This document shows, piece after piece, positions 14,406-23,137 of a stretch of 58,169 nucleotides of DNA. Source of the DNA: a virus. Position numbers and translations under genes: made by a program. Position 1 is the first letter of the stretch, and each line of letters starts with the position of its first letter. Where the stretch lies: the IMG/VR virus record IMGVR_UViG_3300028559_000043, positions 1 through 58,169 of that record; one strand, 5' to 3'. A model generated the notes under the pieces. That model was not told the DNA's origin. It made no database searches and saw only the letters and a list, made by a program, of their open reading frames with translations.

Positions 14406-17400
14406 TAACTTACTCCTGTGCCGTTAATGAACCAAGTATCAGTTCCTACTTTCATTAATGTCGCCATACCATAACCACCAACTACACGATTAGCCGCTGT
14501 GCTGTTACCTGCCATATACAATGTAACACCACTTACCGCATTGACTAATATGTTACCTGCAGCCTGAACAACGATACTGACTGCTGTACCAGTAGCAAAT
14601 GCTACGTTAGCGTTAGTAGGAACAGTCAATGTAAAGTTACCTGCTGTAGTTGAGTAGTAATGCTTACCTGCATCAGTTAGTGCAAGTGTAGCATTCGCCG
14701 CCGCAACTTGAGGGATGTTCAAGTAACCAATTGTGAAACCGTTTGTGTTACCAGAGATGTTACCAGTAGCACTAATATTATTACCGGAGATGTTGCCAGC
14801 GACACTTATTGTGTTACCATATGTAACTTCTTTGCTAGTAGTGTTGTAGAACATTACTTGAGCAATATTAGCCACATCATTACGAACTGGTGATACTGTG
14901 AATGTATTGGCTGTTGTTTGATTTAAGTTAGCGCCAGTAGCATTCAATATGATTGAGTTATTGGCTTGGCTAGTATATCCAGCATAATAACCCATAGCCA
15001 CTGAATATTGACCTTGTGAGTCAAAACCAGCAGCCGCACCAATAGCTACTGCACCTAGTCCTTGATTGCTAGATCCAGCTGAATCACCTATAGCTATACC
15101 AGTTATACCTTGATTAAGTTGTCCTGCACTAACACCCAAAGCTACAGCTCCGTTTGCTTGTCCATTGGCTCCGGCATTTAAGCCAATAGCCACTGCTTGT
15201 GAGCCTTGTGATGCATTACCTGCATTTTGACCAAATGATACACTATCACCTGCTGTGTCTTTTATCACTGCACCGTTTGTGAGTGTGACAACTCCAGTGC
15301 TAATGTTACCGCTAGTGATGTTGCCAGTAGCACTAATATTATTACCTGCGATATTACCATTACCACTGATACCTACAGAGTTAGTAATACTGAATCCATT
15401 AATTGTTGGGGCAGGACTTGCACCGCTAGATACTAATCCACCTGATACAATAATTTGTCCACCTGTTGGTAGTGTCAAATTACCTGCATTATCAAACTGC
15501 CAAGTATTGATATTACCGGATGCGTTAGTTTGAATGGTTGCGTTAGTTGCATATGCTGATATGATGCTAGTAGCATTACTATTGCCTACATTTATTGACA
15601 ACAATTGTGCTGGATTGTTTGTACCGTTATCCATTGCTACGATGCCAATAGAAGCATTAGATGCTGTCTTGATGAATCCACCTGAAGTGCCTGGTATTGT
15701 TAAGTTACCATCTGCTCCAAACGTCCAAGTCGCAGTAGTGTTACTACTATCGCTAACTATCTTCACATTACCGTGAGCATATAGATTTGCGTTGGAATCA
15801 CCAATTAGATTTAATCCCGTGATATTTCCAGTATCATTTGCTTCAAGTGTTATATTTACGTTAGCAAGAACGCTTGTAGTGTCTGGTAGAGTCAAGTTAC
15901 CGTCATCTCCAAACTGCCATTGAAAAGCATTATTTCCAGTATCAGTATAAATGTTAACAACAGTGTTTGCTTCAAAATTAATAGCCTCTGCCGCTTGAAC
16001 TTCAAAATTATTAGTTGATGTATCAATACGAGGTGTACCTGGGAATGTTAACGTACCGTTAGCATTAAAGTCCCATAGATTAGGACCACCCCCACCATTT
16101 TGTCCTACTGCGATTCTAACAATCTTTGATCCTGAAGTAGGGTTAGCATAAACAGCCGCTATGTTACTAGTACCGACATTACCGATATCTTCTACCCATA
16201 GTGATGATACAGCACCATTTGCTCCTGATGATAGTGCTATTAATGGTCGATTATCAGTTGTTTGTAATAATGATGAATTTGTGCCAAACACATTAGCGTT
16301 ACCTGCTATTACAAGATTGCCTGGTAAGTTTAAGTTACCAGTTGCATCGAGTGTCCAAGTGTCGCCATTATTATTTACAATCTCTACATTGCCACCAGTG
16401 ATAGATATATCATTATATCCTTGCGCTACTGCTAAACCACCACTAACATAAGTAGTCCAAGTAGTTCCATTTACTGGACTGGTCAACTCAGCATCATTGT
16501 AGAGTACAAAGTTACTAGAATCTATAGACGCAAAATACCATGTATTGTTTGCTTCTGTGGTTCCAACTACACCAGAGATTGTTACTTGACCAGTTTCAGG
16601 AGCACCGAAAACACTATCAGTTAAAGTAACTATTACAGTTGGGCTTCCAGTATTAATTCCAGTAATAGTAGAAGTGAACGGGAATCCTGTAGTAATAGTT
16701 TGTATGTTACCAGGAACAGTTAAGTTACTATTGCTACCAAATGACCAGTTATAAGAATTCCCATTAGCATCATCGGTACCGATTACTACATTACCTGCAT
16801 CACCTAGTTCAAGTTTTACATATTTGGCATCATCACCGAAGTATTGGTCATAATATTGATTGTTACCAGTATCTAAATGTATGTGTGTAGGGGCATCACC
16901 GCCACGCACTCTCAAGTATTGTACTGCGCTATTGGCAATACTATCAGTACCGGGAGCCAAATACAATCCACCACTGCCGTCATTGCTGCCAGTGCCTAAT
17001 ACAATTTGATTATTAAATGTAACATTACCTGTGTTTGCACCACCACCGGCTACTGCCGCAAACACTCCGTTACCATATAGTACATTACTATTACTACCGG
17101 TTAAATTGATTGTTGCGATGTTGCCAACTGTTGGTACAGTTGGAATAGCGACATATGTACCATTACCAGTTAATAGATTGCTGACATTACCATCTAAGTT
17201 AATGTTTGAAATATTACCCAATGATGGAGCACCTGTTAAGTTAGCATAAGGCACGTTACTTAAGTTAGCACCATCAGCAGTAATAATACCAGTAGTACTA
17301 ATCGTATTAGAACCAAAGGCTCCTAGTAAAGAAGTAACATTGCTGTCCCCGTAACTACTATTTGCATCTGCACCAAATGTACCATCGCCTCTAAGTACAT

Positions 17401-18337
17401 TACTTACATTACCGTCTAAGTTTAATGTTGCGATATTGCCAACAGAAGGAACAGCAATATTAGCAAATACACCATTGCCTGCTAACCAAGTTTGACTGTT
17501 GCCATCTAAGTTAATTGATGCAATATTACCAACAGTTGGTACTACCGGAATAGCGACATATGTGCCATTACCAGTTAATAGATTGCTGACATTGCCATCT
17601 AAGTTTATTGAAGAAATATTACCTAAATTAGTAGCAGTGATATTACCTGTAGCCGATAAGTTACCAGTTACTGTGGTGTTGTGCAAATCAGTATTGCCAT
17701 CTACACTTAGATAGCCACCGGTAGTGAGTCCAGTGCCCGAATCTATAACACCGTTTGCTATGACCTGTGCGCTAGTTAATACATTGCCACCACTGATATT
17801 GCCAGTTGTTGTGATTGTATTACTACCAAACGCACTTAATAATGTTACAACATTGCTATTGCCGTATGTTGTAGTATCACTTGTCCAACTTAAGTTACCT
17901 GCACCATCAGTAGATAATATTTGTCCTATAGTACCACCTGTAATTTTAACATTACCTACCGCACCTAAGTTAGCAGTTGTACCAACGTTCAATGTTGTAA
18001 TAGATGCTAATCCAGTAGTGCTCAAGTTACCTACATATGCAGTACCGTTACTTGTTATATTACCATTCACGGTTGCATTACCTGAAACCACAACATTAGT
18101 AAGTGTACCAACTGAAGTAATGTTTGGTTGAGCCGCATTACTAACTGTTTGAGCGAGTAATGCCACTGTAGCTTCAGGGTAATCAACACCGGCGCCTTCT
18201 AATATAATATTAGCAATATTGCCTACATTTGTTTTTTGTGTGATTGGCGTACCTGCCATATTGACTACCGGTACAACTGTAGAACTTGCTAAGTTTGCGC
18301 CAATGTCTGATAATTCTGTAATTTTAACTGTTGTCAT
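14405..18337 (-). CDS. Giant repetitive tail-fibre protein (1310 aa)
   Basis: The N-terminal 60 residues (TELSDIGANLASSTVVPVVNMAG) are the likely attachment region. They are followed by hundreds of residues of short Gly-Asn-x-hydrophobic repeats (GNISATGNI, INLDGNVSNLL) predicted to form a long beta-helical trimer. Residues of about 1090-1180 contain four or five YadA-head-like repeats (VAIGLNAG, IAIGDSAG, VAIGAAAG, VAMGYYAG). The C-terminus (FTLTVPTNANVAFATGTAVSIVVQAAG) resembles fibre-tip domains. It would be a receptor-binding side or tail fibre. Internal DNA repeats occur. A purine-rich GGAAATAG precedes ATG. Confidence 0.88.
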   Translation of the reverse strand: MTTVKITELSDIGANLASSTVVPVVNMAGTPITQKTNVGNIANIILEGAGVDYPEATVALLAQTVSNAAQPNITSVGTLTNVVVSGNATVNGNITSNGTAYVGNLSTTGLASITTLNVGTTANLGAVGNVKITGGTIGQILSTDGAGNLSWTSDTTTYGNSNVVTLLSAFGSNTITTTGNISGGNVLTSAQVIANGVIDSGTGLTTGGYLSVDGNTDLHNTTVTGNLSATGNITATNLGNISSINLDGNVSNLLTGNGTYVAIPVVPTVGNIASINLDGNSQTWLAGNGVFANIAVPSVGNIATLNLDGNVSNVLRGDGTFGADANSSYGDSNVTSLLGAFGSNTISTTGIITADGANLSNVPYANLTGAPSLGNISNINLDGNVSNLLTGNGTYVAIPTVPTVGNIATINLTGSNSNVLYGNGVFAAVAGGGANTGNVTFNNQIVLGTGSNDGSGGLYLAPGTDSIANSAVQYLRVRGGDAPTHIHLDTGNNQYYDQYFGDDAKYVKLELGDAGNVVIGTDDANGNSYNWSFGSNSNLTVPGNIQTITTGFPFTSTITGINTGSPTVIVTLTDSVFGAPETGQVTISGVVGTTEANNTWYFASIDSSNFVLYNDAELTSPVNGTTWTTYVSGGLAVAQGYNDISITGGNVEIVNNNGDTWTLDATGNLNLPGNLVIAGNANVFGTNSSLLQTTDNRPLIALSSGANGAVSSLWVEDIGNVGTSNIAAVYANPTSGSKIVRIAVGQNGGGGPNLWDFNANGTLTFPGTPRIDTSTNNFEVQAAEAINFEANTVVNIYTDTGNNAFQWQFGDDGNLTLPDTTSVLANVNITLEANDTGNITGLNLIGDSNANLYAHGNVKIVSDSSNTTATWTFGADGNLTIPGTSGGFIKTASNASIGIVAMDNGTNNPAQLLSINVGNSNATSIISAYATNATIQTNASGNINTWQFDNAGNLTLPTGGQIIVSGGLVSSGASPAPTINGFSITNSVGISGNGNIAGNNISATGNITSGNISTGVVTLTNGAVIKDTAGDSVSFGQNAGNASQGSQAVAIGLNAGANGQANGAVALGVSAGQLNQGITGIAIGDSAGSSNQGLGAVAIGAAAGFDSQGQYSVAMGYYAGYTSQANNSIILNATGANLNQTTANTFTVSPVRNDVANIAQVMFYNTTSKEVTYGNTISVAGNISGNNISATGNISGNTNGFTIGYLNIPQVAAANATLALTDAGKHYYSTTAGNFTLTVPTNANVAFATGTAVSIVVQAAGNILVNAVSGVTLYMAGNSTAANRVVGGYGMATLMKVGTDTWFINGTGVS
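17142..17605. repeat. 59-bp direct repeat pair inside the fibre gene
   Basis: Positions 17142-17200 and 17547-17605 agree at all but two bases. Both encode the same Asn-Val-Ser/Leu-Leu-Thr-Gly-Asn-Gly-Thr-Tyr unit of the fibre. Recombination between the copies would delete or duplicate 405 bases (135 codons) in frame. Confidence 0.85.
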
Positions 18338-18355
18338 TTCTATTTCCTATTATTC

Positions 18356-20080
18356 TTAAGCACCGACCGGAGTAACTGTAACTATCACAGAAGGTACATC
18401 AATTCCCATTGTTGTATTAGCAGATGGTATTGCAACTAATTGTGCGTTTAAGTCTGCACTACCCCACATTACTTGAACATATTCAGTTGCACCTAATGTT
18501 TCTACAAAGTTCCAAGATGCAACTTGATAAACATTTGAACCTTCTAATTTCAATCTAGTGCTAGACCAAGGCACACTTGTACCGTTTTTTGATAACCAAA
18601 TTTCTATGTAATCGGTTCCTGCATCTGTTTTAGTGCATTGTGCGCTAAATTGAATATTATATGTTCCTGCTTTTGCTACCGTCAGACGGCTACTGGATGT
18701 GATTGATACGCCATTAGCATTATATGTATTATTGAATGTCATTGCCATAGCAGTATTTGCTACTGGATTAGTTTGTGTAGCATTACTATAGAATGAACCA
18801 TATCTTGGAGTGTAAATGATGTTACCAGTAGTAAGTATTAAATTGCCACCGAATATATTACCAGTAGATGATACAACACCTGCTGTATTAATATTACCTG
18901 CATCAACATTACCAGTAGCTGATACAACACCTGCAGTAACAATATTGCCACCACCAATGTTTCCTGTTGCAGTAACCACTCCCGCAGTACCAATATTACC
19001 TATATTAGCATTAGCTGTTACACTTAAGCTTGCCAGTGTACCTGTACTTGTTATGTTAGGTTGTGCGGCTGTTGCTAATGTACCTGCAATAGTAGTTGCA
19101 GTTAATGTATTAGTGGATGTATTAAATGTTAAGTTAGCACTAGCACCAAAGTCATTTGCATTATTAAATTGAATCTGTGTATTAGAACCTGCAGGTTGTT
19201 GCATATCTAACGGGCTACCATTAGCATAGTAATAGTTATTAGTTTTGATTCCACCTACTACTGCATTGCCTGCTGTAATTAAATTGCCACCTGTTATATT
19301 ACCTGATACTGAAATATTACTAGGCAAATCAATAGAAATTGTTCCGGAAGTTGTGATAGTGCCACCGGTCACTGTTAAGTTATTACTTGCGATTGTTACA
19401 CCAGTAACTGTTCCACCGGATGCGGTAGTAGAGATAGTGACATTACCGTTACTGCCACTTACGCTTATACCAGTACCTGCACTAATCCTAGTAACACCTG
19501 TGTTAGTCACAGTAATATTACCTACACTTGTTATTGGACTATTTGTTACAAGTATACCAGCCCCGGGAGTTATTCCTACGCTAGTGACAGTTCCTGATAC
19601 TGTATTGTTTGCTATGTTTGTAACCCTACCATACGTATCAACCGTTACAGTAGGATTTGTGTATGTAGCCGCAGTTATACCAGTGACTGGTAAATTGACT
19701 ACGATATTTCCTGCACTAATTATAGGGGTATTGGTAACTGTAAGTGTGCTTGAAGATACACCGATACTACTTACCCCACCACCATTACCACCACCAGTTG
19801 CTGTAATAGTAATATTACCATTTGAACCAGTTAAGTTAATACTGCTGTCACCCGCAGTTAAACTTAATACACCGGAGTTGGTTATGTCAATTGTATTAGT
19901 ATTTGAGTTAGTATTTACATTAATACCTGCATTGCCTGTAAATGTATTGTACGGGCTGGCACATGCAAACAATGTTGCAAAGTTAGTTACTGTTTTATTG
20001 AAAGCGGTGTATAGTGAATCACTATTAGCGGATTCGTTTTGCAATCCCACCGCTATTACTTGTTGTCCGGAAATTGCCAT
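18356..20080 (-). CDS. Tail-fibre-like protein with C1q/TNF-like C-terminal domain
   Basis: 574 residues. The N-terminus (QQVIAVGLQNESANSDSLY) starts a virion attachment-like region, followed by Gly/Asn/Thr repeats as in the 1310-residue protein. The last 140 residues form a beta-rich domain (TYNIQFSAQCTKTDAGTDY, then ATEYVQVMWGSAD) with the pattern of C1q/TNF-like jelly rolls that cap phage fibres. It is 18 bases upstream of the giant fibre gene. A late promoter (20099-20106) and AGGAC precede it. Confidence 0.85.
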   Translation of the reverse strand: MAISGQQVIAVGLQNESANSDSLYTAFNKTVTNFATLFACASPYNTFTGNAGINVNTNSNTNTIDITNSGVLSLTAGDSSINLTGSNGNITITATGGGNGGGVSSIGVSSSTLTVTNTPIISAGNIVVNLPVTGITAATYTNPTVTVDTYGRVTNIANNTVSGTVTSVGITPGAGILVTNSPITSVGNITVTNTGVTRISAGTGISVSGSNGNVTISTTASGGTVTGVTIASNNLTVTGGTITTSGTISIDLPSNISVSGNITGGNLITAGNAVVGGIKTNNYYYANGSPLDMQQPAGSNTQIQFNNANDFGASANLTFNTSTNTLTATTIAGTLATAAQPNITSTGTLASLSVTANANIGNIGTAGVVTATGNIGGGNIVTAGVVSATGNVDAGNINTAGVVSSTGNIFGGNLILTTGNIIYTPRYGSFYSNATQTNPVANTAMAMTFNNTYNANGVSITSSSRLTVAKAGTYNIQFSAQCTKTDAGTDYIEIWLSKNGTSVPWSSTRLKLEGSNVYQVASWNFVETLGATEYVQVMWGSADLNAQLVAIPSANTTMGIDVPSVIVTVTPVGA

Positions 20081-20098
20081 TTTTTAGTCCTTATATTG

Positions 20099-20106
20099 TA
20101 TTTATC
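20099..20106 (-). promoter_or_regulatory. Late promoter GATAAATA upstream of fibre genes
   Basis: The octamer lies 18 bases before the fibre ATG with an AAGGAC ribosome site between, so this late transcript has a normal leader, unlike the leaderless ones. Confidence 0.6.
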
Positions 20107-20129
20107 AATAAGGACTAAATGTCTATTTG

Positions 20130-20462
20130 TTACATTGGACTAAAGCTACTTCCGCATCCGCATGTAGTTTGTGCTTGTGGGTTGTTTATTTTGAATCTTG
20201 CCCCGGTTAAGTCTTCTATATAGTCAATTTCAGCAGTACCTAAGTACTGCATACTCATACTATCAACCAAAACACTTGATGTTCCGGCTGGAATTTCCCA
20301 GTCATCTTCATTTTTACTGTCGTCAAATGTGAAGCCATACTCCATTCCAGAGCATCCTCCACCTTGGACAAAAACTCTAACTCTGGTTTGGTCTGTTAGA
20401 CCTTCTTCTGCTAATAATGTGTGCATCCTAGCAGCCGCTGATTCTGTAATTGTTAAGTTCAT
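20130..20462 (-). CDS. erpA: A-type Fe-S carrier protein, ErpA-like
   Basis: 110 residues, full length for the family. The three cluster-binding cysteines are Cys37 ([11 protein letters not shown]) and Cys101/Cys103 (TTCGCGSSF). The segment [12 protein letters not shown] and the C-terminal sequence are closest to ErpA, which passes [4Fe-4S] clusters to apo-enzymes. The phage copy could mature its own Fe-S enzymes, such as the radical SAM protein at 1275, or sustain host ones. The ATG overlaps the SGNH stop (ATGA), and a GATAAATA octamer lies only 4 bases upstream. Confidence 0.93.
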   Translation of the reverse strand: MNLTITESAAARMHTLLAEEGLTDQTRVRVFVQGGGCSGMEYGFTFDDSKNEDDWEIPAGTSSVLVDSMSMQYLGTAEIDYIEDLTGARFKINNPQAQTTCGCGSSFSPM

Positions 20463-21211
20463 ATAGTATTTATCTTATGCAGATCATTGTATAATTTTGA
20501 AGCTAGATTTTTATGACTTTCTATACCCAAATGTAAGTCTCTTGCATAGTCTAACCCATCAAAAATAAAAAAATCATCAGTAATAAATGACGGATAATTA
20601 GGTAATCCTATATTAAATATTGGAATATCTATGATATGTTTAATTTTAATTCTTGCCAAATGTTCAATAGTTTTAAAATAATGAACACCTTCTCCCTCCA
20701 TTAATGTCGGGTCTGCAAATCCACCCACGGTAGATATAGTAATATTGTGCAATGACTCATTGGTTGGTTCTTTGGTAAATCTTGCATATCTGGCCCAGTA
20801 TGGCCATTGAATTACTACAAGTTTAGGTTTTTGTTTTACAGAACCAAACCAAACAATTAAATTGTGTAGTAATACATCTATTCCAGAACCACCTACGCCT
20901 AAGTTGTAATAGTCACAATTTAGTGATTTGGAAAATAGATACGGGTAGGTCTTTTCTAATTCTAATCCTATACCCTCAGTATGACTACATCCAGCATATA
21001 AAATATAATTGTTTAAGTCAATGTCTTTGATTTCTTTACAACGATGCCCGTTGCTGTTACGAATATAACTAACTTGATTGGTTCTATAATACCAATCATT
21101 TGATTTTGATTTTAAATTTTGATTGTATAACTCTTCGGTATCACCTCCCGAAAATAATACGTTCTGGTTTTTGGGTTCATATCCTATAAAATCATTATTT
21201 ATTGTTAGCAC
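20459..21211 (-). CDS. SGNH/GDSL-like hydrolase
   Basis: 250 residues starting at GTG 21211 (TAGTG overlap with the IF-1 gene). The block I nucleophile is in [13 protein letters not shown], with Ser following Cys; Gly and Asn of blocks II and III are in NLGVGGSG and [17 protein letters not shown] near the end carries the Asp-x2-His pair typical of the C-terminal block. Such phage proteins may deacetylate or de-esterify host polysaccharide. It lacks a signal peptide. The partial protein at the right end of the window is a relative. Confidence 0.75.
   Translation of the reverse strand: MLTINNDFIGYEPKNQNVLFSGGDTEELYNQNLKSKSNDWYYRTNQVSYIRNSNGHRCKEIKDIDLNNYILYAGCSHTEGIGLELEKTYPYLFSKSLNCDYYNLGVGGSGIDVLLHNLIVWFGSVKQKPKLVVIQWPYWARYARFTKEPTNESLHNITISTVGGFADPTLMEGEGVHYFKTIEHLARIKIKHIIDIPIFNIGLPNYPSFITDDFFIFDGLDYARDLHLGIESHKNLASKLYNDLHKINTI
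20467..20474 (-). promoter_or_regulatory. Late promoter GATAAATA immediately before erpA
   Basis: The octamer ends 4 bases before the erpA ATG, inside the 3' end of the upstream gene. The predicted transcript would start at or next to the start codon. Confidence 0.55.
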
Positions 21212-21426
21212 TAACGTCTCCTTACAATACGCCCTTTAGCTAAATCATATGGGCTGAATTCAATTTCTACTGTATCACCTAATAGAATTTTAATATCGTG
21301 TTGACGCATTTTACCTGAGATATAACCAGTGACTGTGGGTCCACTGTTTAATACAACTCTAAAGACAGCATTGGGTAATACGTCTATTACCTTGCCGTCC
21401 ATTCTAATACCTTCTTCTTTTGCCAT
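21211..21426 (-). CDS. infA: Translation initiation factor IF-1
   Basis: 71 residues, the normal bacterial length. The single S1/OB-fold domain is recognisable throughout: [20 protein letters not shown] start, [32 protein letters not shown] end. The 5-bp TAGTG overlap couples it to the SGNH gene. IF-1 binds the 30S A site and sets initiation fidelity; a phage copy may favour phage mRNAs, for instance those without leaders. The AGGAGA upstream is unusually far (about 18 bases) from ATG. Confidence 0.93.
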   Translation of the reverse strand: MAKEEGIRMDGKVIDVLPNAVFRVVLNSGPTVTGYISGKMRQHDIKILLGDTVEIEFSPYDLAKGRIVRRR

Positions 21427-21447
21427 ATATGTTTCTATTATCTCCTG

Positions 21448-21843
21448 TTACCCACGGCGCATTGTGCTAATCTCTACCGCTTGTTCGTCAGAGAAAATAG
21501 GCACCGCATTACTTTTATGCATAGTGCCAATACCAATAATCTTAGTACCAGTATATTGTGGAATATCTTTTGTGCGTACTGCACCTGAATGACCTGTATC
21601 ACGGCTTGCAATACGCTGTGTTTCACGACCTGCAGGAGCTGACAATTTATATTGTAATGGTTCTGCCGCTAATGCACGTTTGCGCTTTTTGTCGTCAGCA
21701 TCAACTTCCCATTTTTTCTGTAGTTCTTTCCAATCAGCATCAAGTTGTCGTGCCTTTTGTGCCTCTGCACTGTTGCGAAATTTAATCTTACCTTTGCGTT
21801 TGCCGCCCATAGTTAGTGCGGGATGTGCTAGATGCATAGTCAT
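21448..21843 (-). CDS. Conserved basic phage protein
   Basis: 131 residues. A Lys/Arg-rich, helical N-terminal half (KRKGKIKFRNSAEAQKARQL) is followed by a conserved motif region (SAPAGRETQRIASRDTGHSG and later IGIGTMHKSNAVPIFSDEQA) known to me from hypothetical proteins of several large aquatic myophages. Its function is unknown. It is first in an operon with IF-1, SGNH, ErpA and the fibres, from a consensus promoter. No clear ribosome site precedes the ATG. Confidence 0.7.
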   Translation of the reverse strand: MTMHLAHPALTMGGKRKGKIKFRNSAEAQKARQLDADWKELQKKWEVDADDKKRKRALAAEPLQYKLSAPAGRETQRIASRDTGHSGAVRTKDIPQYTGTKIIGIGTMHKSNAVPIFSDEQAVEISTMRRG

Positions 21844-21875
21844 GGTGTATAGGTCATAGTTAATAAACAGTTTCT

Positions 21876-21904
21876 ATTATAGCAAAATATGGATTATTTG
21901 TCAA
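21876..21904 (-). promoter_or_regulatory. Consensus sigma-70 promoter, TTGACA-17-TATAAT
   Basis: On the minus strand, TTGACA is at 21904-21899 and TATAAT at 21881-21876. It should drive the conserved basic protein and IF-1. Confidence 0.88.
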
Positions 21905-21907
21905 ATC

Positions 21908-22384
21908 TTATTTCTTTAAGATTGACCAAATCTTCTCTTTTTCAATGATTTCTTGTTCTAGTTCTTTGTAGCGTTTGCCCAATTCTTTTAACTCATCCCA
22001 TTTATCTTCGAGTTTTTCATTTGGGTGAAGAATTGCCAATCGTTCTTCAATTTTTTCAAGCATATCTGTTAGATTTTTGCCCTTGATAGTAACTTCACCA
22101 TCAAAATCAGCATTACCGTTAACCTTAAGTGTGGCACCTTTAATATCTGGTTCAGCCAATGTTATATTAGCCCAACTAGTATTAGTACCGTTACTTGTTA
22201 ATACTTGTCCTGGACTACTCCCATTCATACCCCAGTATAAATCAGAGCTACTTGCACCACCTGAACCAGAAATTGTATATACTGGCGAGCTATCCGACCC
22301 TGTTAATGTAATCGTATCTATTGTGCTATCACTAGCCATCATTGCACTACTCATCATTGTTGTATCATTAATAGGAATTGTCAT
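21908..22384 (-). CDS. Probable virion or short-fibre protein
   Basis: 158 residues. The N-terminal half is Ser/Thr/Gly-rich and contains PGQVLTSNGTNTSWAN, a fibre-like motif also present as QILSTDGAGNLSW in the giant fibre. The C-terminal half is a highly charged coiled coil (MLEKIEERLAIL then ELGKRYKELEQEI). This fits a small structural protein seen in T4-type phages. Its start overlaps the AbrB-like gene by 4 bases. Confidence 0.65.
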   Translation of the reverse strand: MTIPINDTTMMSSAMMASDSTIDTITLTGSDSSPVYTISGSGGASSSDLYWGMNGSSPGQVLTSNGTNTSWANITLAEPDIKGATLKVNGNADFDGEVTIKGKNLTDMLEKIEERLAILHPNEKLEDKWDELKELGKRYKELEQEIIEKEKIWSILKK

Positions 22385-22566
22385 ATTTTTTTAAGTATAA
22401 TTCTACCCTTTTCATCAATAGAAAAGTCAACGTTATCACCCTCTTTCCACCCTAAATCACGTAACAACTGTGGGGGTAGTGGAATAAGCATATCACCCGT
22501 TTCTGGATCTTCCTGAGTGATAACTTCATAGCTATCATAACTTTGTGCTGGATTCTTTTTAGACAT
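22381..22566 (-). CDS. AbrB/MazE-type DNA-binding protein
   Basis: 61 residues. The swapped-hairpin AbrB motif is clear: LIPLPPQLLRDLGWKEGDNV followed by FSIDEKGRIILKK. These proteins bind DNA as dimers, as antitoxins or transition-state regulators. No toxin gene lies beside it: the neighbours are a HAD phosphatase and a virion-like protein, so a regulator role in the phage is more likely. It overlaps the downstream gene (ATGA). Confidence 0.82.
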   Translation of the reverse strand: MSKKNPAQSYDSYEVITQEDPETGDMLIPLPPQLLRDLGWKEGDNVDFSIDEKGRIILKKI

Positions 22567-22569
22567 ATA

Positions 22570-23130
22570 TTACTTATTCTGTAGATAGGGATTGTAAATC
22601 TTTTCTAATTCACTAATTGTGTGTTCTGTATTACCATCTTCATGCTTAACAGCAATACCACCTGCGTTACTCCAAAGATTTAAATACTTACCATAATCAT
22701 CTACTAGAACATTTGGCTCACCATTTTTTAATGCGTATTTGTGTTTATGTTGTGTAAAGATAGCATTTTGTGTAGCATTTGGATTGTGTTCATCTAGCCA
22801 ATCTTTTTTAGCTTCTATACTGGCACTAGCATACGGTCCGCGTAATGGAGCACTTAATACAGTATATGGAATGTTATTTTGATTTAACCATTGCACAACC
22901 TTACCTCCACCTTGAAGCGGTTTTAATTCTCTAAAAAACTTATAAACTTCTTCAGGACTACTTGTAGCTAATTCATTTATTGATGTTTCAGTATCAGGAA
23001 TTTCTTTGTAATTACCAACATTATGTTTTGCGGCCCAAGCTCCAAAAAAGTCAGCTTGAACCCCATCCATATCTAAGTATAGATGGGGCATTTTTTTACT
23101 AATGTCTTCCATTAAATCTTTAATTTTCAT
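22570..23130 (-). CDS. HAD-superfamily phosphatase, 5'-nucleotidase-like
   Basis: 186 residues. Motif I is DMDGVQAD (nucleophile Asp20, acid Asp22), motif II Ser in YTVLSAP, motif III Lys in HKHKYAL, and motif IV DDYGKYLNLW. The spacing and VDDYGKYLNLW are typical of the NT5C-type deoxyribonucleotidases found in phages. It may dephosphorylate nucleotides in the phage's dNTP metabolism, together with the dCMP deaminase and MazG-like protein encoded further along. Confidence 0.8.
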   Translation of the reverse strand: MKIKDLMEDISKKMPHLYLDMDGVQADFFGAWAAKHNVGNYKEIPDTETSINELATSSPEEVYKFFRELKPLQGGGKVVQWLNQNNIPYTVLSAPLRGPYASASIEAKKDWLDEHNPNATQNAIFTQHKHKYALKNGEPNVLVDDYGKYLNLWSNAGGIAVKHEDGNTEHTISELEKIYNPYLQNK

Positions 23131-23137
23131 TAATAGA

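Noticed and set aside
15255-20087. Several long plus-strand ORFs (for example 19245-20087 and 17724-18131), opposite the fibre genes
   Set aside because: They are antisense to clear Gly/Asn/Thr repeat proteins. Their Pro/Val/Leu composition is what the complementary strand of such repeats gives, and they lack ribosome sites.
22381-22566. Toxin-antitoxin pair
   Set aside because: The AbrB/MazE-like protein has no adjacent toxin gene: neighbours are a HAD phosphatase and a virion-like protein.
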